Positions 9,030 through 16,527 of a DNA stretch of 16,527 nt are shown here, piece after piece (the stretch's first letter is position 1; each line of letters starts with the position of its first letter). This DNA is from Rhizoclosmatium globosum (Eukaryota > Chytridiomycota > Chytridiomycetes > Chytridiales > Chytriomycetaceae), in the NCBI GenBank assembly GCA_002104985.1, contig MCGO01000403.1:1-16527 (forward strand). The letters are read 5' to 3'. The notes beneath the pieces were generated by a model, which had not been told where the DNA came from, made no database searches, and saw only the letters and a program-made list of their open reading frames with translations. A program made the translations under genes and the position numbers.

Positions 9030-10007
9030 TCATTCTTCACGTGAAAGCTGTTGATAACGAGTGTCTCCCCTACTCTTGTTCTTCAGGCCGCCATATTTGG
9101 AGTATACGAACATAAATGCCAAGAAGCAGGCTATCGATAGGACTAGGATACCAGAAATTCGAACATAACTCAGCTCATCCTAGGTTTCAGAGGTTAAAAC
9201 TTCGCTCGACCGGTGTCATTGCTATCGTCTCACTCACATTGTATTCCTTGATTTGATGTTGCAGCTCTTTCTGATATACATTCTCATCCACTGCATCCAA
9301 ATCGAGCATATCATCGTCCAAGTGCTCAATCTGTCCAATCTTGTGATGAACAGGTTTTCGAATTGGTCCTTCCTCTTTTGGTTTCTCAACCTCAGCAATT
9401 ATGTCTTGGTGGACTTCGTTTTCAACGTGAACGGCCTTGATCAAATTGTATACGTGCTCAAGATACGTCATAATGTTATCGTAATCGTTTGTGTGCTGAT
9501 ATTCTTCGAGGAATTGGCCGTCCTTGTAGAGCATGATGCCTGGGTAGCCATCGTGAATCCCCATCACATCTACACACCATGGTTCCGCTTCATATGCGCA
9601 TTGAACCTTTGCGATCCCGAATCCTGGGACAGTGTTCCACCCTCTGCGATCGAATTCATCTTGAATAGTGAGCCACTGTGAAGGAAGTCGACGCATAATG
9701 AATATTGAGTGGTTGTCATTGGATGGATACTTGCTCACCTGTGGAGTGAACCGCTGAGTGATCCTGCACCAAACAGCACCAAAAAAGAGAAGGTGGTATC
9801 CAGTTGCAATGAAGCCCGGTACTTCTTCCCGTGTGACTTGACTGGGATTGGTTCAGATTAGGTTGCGTGTTTGACTGAATACACTCACCGAATGTGTTTA
9901 TCAGCTTCATCGGCAGCTTCTCGGAGTATCTTTTTCTCTTCTTCAGTTAACTTGGCACTGACTGTCAGCGTGAGAAGCGCAAGAGCCAGGAACCGAAACA
10001 GGTGCAT
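9030..10007 (-). CDS. Thioredoxin-domain single-pass membrane protein, TMX-like
   Basis: Four exons: 10007-9889, 9841-9739, 9675-9238, 9179-9030, exactly 270 codons (269 aa). Introns are 47, 63 and 58 nt, all GTGAG...AG. Residues 1-18 are a signal peptide (MHLFRFLALALLTLTVSA). The thioredoxin fold spans about residues 45-145: LLFFGAVWCRIT holds the active site (C65-R-I-T68), and YPGIMLYKDG supplies the cis-proline (P119). A Glu/Lys-rich linker follows, then one TM helix (about 226-246, ISGILVLSIACFLAFMF) and a short basic tail ending QQLSREE. This order matches type I ER oxidoreductases of the TMX group. The second active-site Cys is replaced by Thr, so it cannot use the usual CxxC disulfide; a CxxT site could still form mixed disulfides. 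Placement in the ER is inferred. It lies 68 bp downstream of gene B in the same direction. No indels. Confidence 0.88.
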
Positions 10008-10075
10008 TTTCAACAACAATTTTAGAACAAAAAGAAGAGAGAAGAAAGAAGAGATATATAGAACAACTAAATGAT

Positions 10076-11998
10076 TTAGAAATACTTCTTTCCGTTTTGA
10101 ATTGGGCGTACGAGAGAAGGCTTGTCAACGATAATCTTGCCAACTTCTTCTTCCAAAGTATCTAGACTCTCGCCAATTCGACAAACGACGTCAAGTCTTT
10201 GCCAGATTGCGTAAGTTTCGGCGTTACAAAGCTCATTGATCCCAATTCCAAGATGTGGACTTGACGTCAACAGGGTCATCAAGTAAATGTTTTCATGTGT
10301 TGCACGGACAGCTGGTCCAATGGGATTGGCGAAATGAACCAAATGATAAATGCAATAATTGAGAAAATAGTGATTCCCATCTGGATTGAGAGCATTCCCA
10401 GAGTGATGTAATATCCAGTGAGCTGCATACCGATTGTACTCTGGTGAGAGTTGACTGTATTCTTTCGAATACACTGGGTTGCAACTGGAGTATAAGTTCT
10501 TTGAATGGCCGCCTTAAAAAGAATTGAATACATTGTCTCCATTCCTGCCTCGACAGCAGCTCTATCGATGGCAATCAAGTTAGGAGTAGTCCACCACAAT
10601 AGTGGAGATACGCTGCCTGGAACAGTTGGAGGTGTCAAATAGCTTGACGTAGGGCCATTCAGAATTGCATTCATAGCGAACGATAACCATGTCTTCACGT
10701 CCGCAGGACCCTGTGAAGACACCAAATTGACAATATTTGGTGCAATGGATGCACTCGTTCCATCTGTCATAAATTGGATCTCAAGGAGTGCGACTTGGTG
10801 GTTTTGCATAGTCGTTGAACACACAAGAGGCAAGTAAGTGTTGGCGTCGTTACCACCGCACAAGTCTACACCACTAAACACGTTTGAAATGGTGACTGAC
10901 GTATCATCGTGTACTACACCAAACGTGAGACCCATTTTCTGGTTCAGTTGCAAAAAGTTTGCCACAGTTGCATTGGCTTGACTCGAATCTACACCAACAG
11001 CTGCCAAAGCCGCAGCATCAATTCCACTGGCACAATCGCATGTTGAACTTATGTCGACAGTAAAGCCCAATCCTTCAATAGTATCTCCATCATTCAAACC
11101 TGAAATCAGAGTTGGTGGATATTGAGCCGTCGTTATGTTTACACCTCCAACTTCCGATCGCATCACTCCAATCGAGGAACCAAATACATATTCACCAAAC
11201 ACCTCCTTCAGTGTCTAGATTAGGCCAATTGCGGTCGACAGGACCAATGGCTGGATCTTGAATAAAGTATGCACAGTCACTGACATCATTGTAAATAGCG
11301 TATTGCTTTGAATTCAAAGCAATCGCGCTGAATGGAGTAAACAACTTGAGAGATTCGACCACTATCCAATAAATGATATCCTTGTTAAGATTTTTCTAGA
11401 TGGACTGGTCAATGACAAGGTTTGCGAAAACGCGAGCTTTCCAAACGACGGAGTTTGTAAGTATCCGCAGACGGCCAAACTGAATCCATTTTTTTGGCAT
11501 AGCAAGTAACCAAAGATGCAGGAAGCTGCTTCCTCTAAGCTCCAAATCGTAACAATGTTACAAACAAGTAGTACCAATTCCAACATAACACCACCGTAAT
11601 TAACGATAAAAGATGCATCAATATCGACTAAAAGACCATTCTGGAGGTTTTTAATGAATACTATGAGGATTCCGTTGAGGGCTGCTGCAAGAATACTTGC
11701 TTTCATTTTTTGGGCGATCACTGGTCCAGGTCTCAGTTATTTCCCGAACAGTTGAGCTCGCGCCACCAGAAGACGCAAACGATTGAGATCTATCTGAACG
11801 GGCTGGCTTGCCATATGGAGAAACATACGCACTTTCCGCCTGCACATCTTCAGCGACAACATCGCCATCGTCAACAACCGGTTGATCATCCTTCTCTGAG
11901 TTAAACAGGCTCATACGGCGAGATTTCGTGGATTCTCTTCTGGTTTCTTGTTCTGTGAATATACTAGTTGTCTTCACTGCACTGTTCTGTTGAGACAT
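10076..11998 (-). CDS. Gene B: paralog of gene A with a short Ser-rich N-terminus
   Basis: The likely start is the ATG at 11998 (MSQQNSAVKT); an in-frame ATG at 12049 would overlap the 3' end of gene C. No intron is needed. Residues 1-84 are hydrophilic and Ser-rich, much shorter than in A. REITETW is at 85-91. The membrane segments, the Cys-bearing outer domain (CDCASG, LCGGND, LVCSTT, QCIRKN), LLWWTTPNLIAIDRA, the fourth TM and the tail motif KIIVDKPSLVR follow in the same order as in A. Four one-base indels break the frame: a gain near 11722, a loss near 11368, a gain in the A run 11197-11199, and a loss near 10325. They cancel, so the repaired length is 641 codons (640 aa), equal to the unrepaired span. 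Function unknown. Confidence 0.8.
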
Positions 11999-12026
11999 GT
12001 TGAGATCGTCAGATTTACAGGTATTA

Positions 12027-14233
12027 TTATTTAGAAATACTTTTCCCATTTATCAAGGGCCGCACCAATGACGGTTTATCGATTATAATCTTTCCAACGT
12101 CTTCCTCAATTGTGGAAACGCTCTCCCCAATTCGACAGACGTAGTCTAATTTTTTGCCAGATATAGTAAGTTTCTGCATTGCACAAGTCAAATAGCCCCA
12201 TTCCAATTCTGTCTGATGAACTTATCAGAGGAAGAAGATAGATGCTTTCATGCGTTGCTCGCACAGCTGGGCCAATCGGAGTAGGAGACAGAAACCACAA
12301 TATAAACGCAAGTGTTGAAAATAAGGACACTATTAATTGTGTACCAAGAAAGAATAGAGTTACGATATAGCCATTAAGGTGCATCATTAAAATACTTTGC
12401 TTTGCAATAAACGTATTTTTTCGAGGACATTGCGTTCCTTTAGCCGTGTAAGATCTCTGAATAGCAGCTTTGAATAAAATTGCGTACATAGTCTCCAGTC
12501 CAGGTTCTAATATGGCACGATCTATTGCTATCAAGTTTGGAGAAGTCCACCAAAGCAACGGTGCTAAACTTCCTGGAACTGTAGCTGCGGTCCGGTATGA
12601 TGAAACGGGGCCATTTATGATTGCGTTGAATCCAAATGACAACCAATGGGGAACATCGGCTTCACCAACGGCATACAACGGACTGACTATTTGTGGTGCG
12701 ATGGATGCCGTTGTACCATCGGTCATGAAAGTAATTTCAAACATCATTTGTTGGTGGTTATCGATTCGACTTGAACAGACAAGGGGCAAAGTGCTGTTAT
12801 CGCCGTTTCCACCACACATACTGTATCCGCTAAATACATTTGATATTGTGATATGGTCTCATCCGTGACGATTCCGAATGTTACCCCATAATCACTGTTT
12901 AGTTTCATAAACTCTTGCAGAGTTTGATTGCCTTGAGAAAAGTGAACTCCAGCTGCAACGAATGCTGTGGAACTGACATTGCGGCGCATTACATGTTGTT
13001 AAAATATCAGCCGAAAACCCAAGACCTTCGATCGTATGCCATTATTAAGGCCGAAATCAGTTGGGTGATACATTGCAGTTTGTGATGTTGACACTCATTT
13101 CAGACCTCATCCATCCCAATGAAGATCCAAAGACGTATTCTGCAAACGCCACCCTCTGCATCCAAGTTCGGCCACTTTCGATCAATAGCTTAATTTTGTT
13201 GTCTTGAACAAAATAGATGCAGTCGCTGACATCATTAAAGTCTGCATGAGCTTCAGCAATAACTGAAATCGCGCTGATTGGTGTTAAAACTTTGAAGAGT
13301 TCCAATATTATCCAAATTATAGAAATTCGACTGAGAATCTTTCTAGATGGGCTGGTTAAAGATAAGGACTGTGCAAATGACAATTTCGCAAGTGGAGCTA
13401 CATGTAAATATCCACAAACTGCCATACTGAACCCCTTTTTGGAGGATAACAAGTAGCCAAACGTACACGATGCAGCTTCTTCCAATCCCATTATAGTTAT
13501 CGCGTTACTTAGTAGCAAAATAACTTCAACAACAACTCCAAGGTAACTTTCAATCACAGATCTGACTACATTGATCAAAAGTGTTTGTCGAATGAGATTA
13601 AAAACCACCATCAAGAAGATGTTCAGCACAATCCCTAATAGCTCATTTCATATGAAACACAATAGTCGTCCAGTTTTCAGTGACCTCACGAACATGTCCA
13701 TGGATTCCAACTTGCAATGAGATTTTTGAATTTGTTAGACTTATTTGCTTTTGAAAGTCTGCAATCGTTTTTGATATGCTTGTGATTTAAGATCTACTCC
13801 CAAACGGCCTATTTGTAACTTCTCTTGTGGTTCTTTTTCAGTGTGGGTTTGCTCTTGATCCACTACTTCAGATTTCCGGAAGTCCGGTCAGTACTGTCAA
13901 CCATCTGTGAAAACTCTACTTCTGTAGCCGAAACTGGTCGCGATGCAGGTTTATAACTGGTTCTTAACGGCTGGGACGGAGTTTGTGCAGTAAATGTCAC
14001 TTCAAGCGATTCTCCCGGTTTTGTGGTAAGCGTCCGTTTTAGGGAAGACTTTCGCACTTCGTTGGTAATAACTTGATTCTCGTTTACTGCTTGTGGAAGA
14101 TCATCAGGTGCAGCCGAGGCTCGACGCGAAATTTGTTTCGCTGTATCCCGACCGCTGCTCTCACTGCTGTCACGTATCGCGTTCGTAACTATATCTGGTC
14201 TTTAGCCGGTATGATACTTGAGTGGCTGGACAT
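12027..14233 (-). CDS. Gene C: third paralog of gene A, heavily frame-broken
   Basis: The likely start is the ATG at 14233 (MSSHSSIIPAKDQ); no earlier ATG was found in the open upstream frame, and an upstream exon cannot be excluded. A hydrophilic N-terminus of about 180 residues leads to VREVTENW. The three TM segments, the outer domain with NDVSDC, MCGGNG and LVCSSR, LLWWTSPNLIAIDRA, the fourth TM and KIIIDKPSLVR follow as in A and B. About 15 small indels separate the frame pieces, at roughly 14197, 13873, 13744, 13643, 13188, 13144, 13080, 13060, 13045, 13036, 12989, 12979, 12854, 12150 and 12041. Most are one base in a homopolymer run. As read, the frame ends at 12027; with the last indel undone it ends at 12031. 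The codon pattern and conserved motifs survive between the breaks. It may be a pseudogene, but the adjacent kinase tail is broken in the same way, so poor sequence quality is likelier. Confidence 0.7.
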
Positions 14234-14397
14234 TGGTAAGAGGCTTCCCGATTCACGTTGAACGATCGACAAGCAGTTCTTTCTTTCAGATTTACATGTT
14301 AGATTGGAAAAAAAAACCGTTTAATTACCTAATAAACAAGGAAAGGACGATTGCTAAAAAAAAGTCAATGATTCCTTCCTTGCTATCTCCAACTCTA

Positions 14398-14403
14398 TTT
14401 ATT
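14398..14403 (-). terminator. Putative polyadenylation signal of the kinase gene
   Basis: Reverse-strand AATAAA starts 1 nt after the TAG stop at 14405-14407; this supports the placement of the kinase 3' end. Confidence 0.4.
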
Positions 14404-14404
14404 T

Positions 14405-16527
14405 CTACTCTGATAACGGCAAACCTCCGATAACATCGATATACAAGCGCTTGAATCCCCAAACATCACCCTTCAATCGTCTAAATTCAACCACATTAGT
14501 TCCCCTCATATCCTTGATTTGCTGAACTCCACTGTGAAGGTCATTTCCTCCTCCATTCCAGTAATACCCAAATCAGACTTTGTAACGTCCGCCGTTCCCA
14601 TCAAACCCTTTACTTGCATTCGGCCGCAATTGATACATAAAGTTTTTGATTCGCGAAACTAGGGAGACAGGAAGACTGTTGACGATTTGGGTCATTTTTG
14701 GGTCATTGATTGCTCCAGATTCTTGAATATTGACTGTGGTGCTCTCGAGGAAGATGGAGTCTCGCTTGATGACGCTTCTACTTCGACTTTACCAACTTTA
14801 ACACTCTTGGTTTCAACACCTTGAGCTTGTATTCGCCCGTTGCTTGGCCATTGCTTTGAACAATCCACCCAAACTTTTGCTCAAACAAGGATTCCATATC
14901 GAGGAGAAGGTCTAATGGGGTCTTTTGTGGAAAGGGCTTTTGTATCACCGGACCAGTGTGAACACGCAACTTCCTATCCGCAAGACACCAACGTGAGAGT
15001 TTGAAATAGAGTTGGAATAGGCTAGAGAAAGACGGTTGACGTCTGTAACATCGGCACTAGGCAAGTCTTCAGGTTCGCCATGAATCGGTGTAATTGTGGG
15101 CCCGTTTCCAGAGCCTTTATTACCCCACAACCAATTGGTAGGATTTCGTTTCATGGAGAGGGATCTTTGAAGGTATGTCAATGCTTTGTAACTTTAGGAA
15201 GGCAGAGAGAACTTACTTTGAGCTGGAATTGCCAGACTTGACAGATGCGGATTTCTGGAGAGTAACATTTTCGGAACTACTTCTTGCATCTTTATCAGCT
15301 GCAGTATTGTTATCAGAACTGTCATCAATATATCCAAATTGCTTCATTCTTCGGGCCAATTCCTCTTGAAGATGTGCGCTTCTGGAGCCAGCCAGCTTTA
15401 GAAAAAATTATTAGACACATATGATATAGATATAAACATTAATAGATAACGAACCCGTGTCCCATCACTTCAGACATTTTCCCACGTTTTCTTGGATCGG
15501 GAACCAACATAATACCAATAACGCCACGCGCAAGACTGGATACATGTGTAGGGTATGTCAACTTTGTAGAGAGTATATACTGGTAGAGCAAATTGATGTT
15601 TTCAGACTCTGGATTTGCCGGATCATCGTCGTATGGCAGGTATCCACAAAGCATTCCATACAGAATGACTCCACAACTCCAAATATCGGCGGAGTCACCC
15701 ACATATCCCTGTGGAAAATCCGATTTGTCAGTTGTTGGGTATTTGAGGAAACACCACTCACATTCGAAATGACGAGCTCTGGGGCAGCATAGCCAGGACT
15801 TCCACAAGATGTCTCCATATGCTCCGAGTTTTTGTTCGCGAAACCAAAATCGGAAATAAGGATATTGTTGTCGGGACCAAGGAGGAGGTTTTCCTGTCAA
15901 TCAAACATAAGTACAACGATGTAAGAGACTGAACAACAAACCAGCTTCAGATCTCTGTGTACAATACCGACTGAGTGAATGTAACTAACACCTGAGGATA
16001 CCGTGTCAGAGGGGACTTCAGGAATACTCTAACAACAAACCAGAAACAAGCTGAGCAAAGAATTTGCGGGCCTCCGGTTCTTTCAACTTCCCATCCGGTT
16101 GAGCCATGATATAATGGAACATCTCGCCTCCTATGAAATCAGAGCCAGTTGGGCATAATTGAGTTTTGCTGGGTCATCAAAATTCATTATGACTTACCAC
16201 TTGCATACTCCATAACAAGACCAATGTACGCATCTGTTTCTACGACTTCTATCAATTTAACAATATAAGGATGATCCAGGGCCTGTAGTTGTTGGAAGGT
16301 TGGATTAGATTATCGATGAAACAGACAACGCAAGGTGGGTGGCAAGAGTACCTGGAGCATTGAGATTTCCCGCATTACTTTCGCCCTTCGAGCAGCTGTT
16401 GAAATGCGCTCCTTTTTGAGCAGCTTTATGGCAACCTAAACAAGGAGGGACAGTCAGATCTTTCCAGGGCAAGTGCTTCAAATGCAAGTGCGTTCCAGGC
16501 AAGGCCGAGGGTACACACCTCCTTCTT
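14405..16527 (-). CDS. Ser/Thr protein kinase, CAMK-like, Kin4/Ppk1 type, with KA1-like C-terminus (5' end outside window)
   Basis: Exons on the minus strand: 16527-16519, 16435-16352, 16282-16198, 16130-16041, 15991-15942, 15892-15762, 15708-15455, 15395-15217, 15164-14405; introns are 49-83 nt. The ATP-binding Lys is in VAIKLL, the catalytic loop is HRDLKLEN, the metal-binding motif is DFG (SDFGFAN), and GSPGYAAPE closes the activation segment. [20 protein letters not shown] is typical of the fungal Kin4/Frk1 group, kinases linked to spindle-position and cell-cycle control in yeasts. The glycine loop lies outside the window. A Ser/Asn-rich linker leads to [26 protein letters not shown] and a terminal [24 protein letters not shown] block, which resembles a KA1 membrane-binding domain. 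The last exon has at least four indels (near 14988, 14804, 14519 and others between 14540 and 14800); earlier exons have none. Kin4 assignment is likely, not certain. Confidence 0.85.

Noticed and set aside
9253..9681. 142-aa open frame on the plus strand
   Set aside because: It is the antisense shadow of the thioredoxin-domain exon, whose minus-strand translation has a clear fold, signal peptide and splice sites.
12470..12868. 132-aa open frame on the plus strand
   Set aside because: It overlaps the conserved LLWWTSPN region of gene C on the other strand and shows no family similarity.
959..14233. Programmed ribosomal frameshifting in genes A, B and C
   Set aside because: The shifts occur at different places in each paralog, go in both directions and fall in varied homopolymers; no shared slippery site or pseudoknot context is seen.
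1..16527. Bacterial or viral origin, CRISPR array, tRNA or rRNA genes
   Set aside because: Spliced genes with GT-AG introns, AATAAA signals and fungal housekeeping proteins exclude a bacterial or phage window; no spaced repeats, cloverleaf or rRNA sequence was seen.

Overview
The window looks like a gene-dense piece of nuclear DNA from an early-diverging fungus, probably a chytrid (zoosporic fungus). Seen directly: nearly every gene is split by short GT-AG introns of 45-109 nt, several with CTAAC or CTGAC branch sites, and genes are packed with gaps of about 30-170 bp. Inferred from gene content: a GTP cyclohydrolase II of RIB1 type, a Kin4-type protein kinase with a C-terminal KA1-like region, and a bacterial-type solute-binding protein turned into a single-pass membrane protein. 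The species cannot be named from this sequence.

Layout. 1-255 (+): C-terminal end of an unidentified protein. 256-958: non-coding, holding an AT-rich fold-back repeat. 959-4115 (-): gene A, first member of an unrecognised membrane-protein family. 4243-5642 (+): RIB1, divergent from A. 5746-6441 (-): small Ser-rich membrane protein, convergent with RIB1. 6499-8921 (+): secreted-then-anchored solute-binding protein, divergent from the previous gene. 9030-10007 (-): thioredoxin-domain membrane protein. 10076-11998 (-) and 12027-14233 (-): genes B and C, two more members of the family of A. 14405-16527 (-): the kinase, cut by the window end. Kinase, C, B and the thioredoxin gene form a four-gene co-directional run with gaps of only about 171, 32 and 68 bp.

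The most interesting content is the A/B/C family: a variable Ser-rich cytoplasmic N-terminus, a conserved R-E-[IV]-T-E-x-W motif, three membrane segments, a large Cys-containing external domain, a fourth membrane segment and a conserved C-terminal tail. I recognise no known family in it. Together with the membrane-anchored solute-binding protein it suggests a locus rich in cell-surface proteins; a shared role is only a guess.

Caution: genes A, B, C, the solute-binding protein and the kinase tail carry single-base indels, most of them changing the length of a homopolymer run. In A, B and the solute-binding gene, undoing these indels restores a complete frame of exact codon number. Density peaks between about 12.0 and 15.0 kb and runs across two unrelated genes, which points to sequence error more than gene decay. 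Coordinates of broken genes are given as whole spans.
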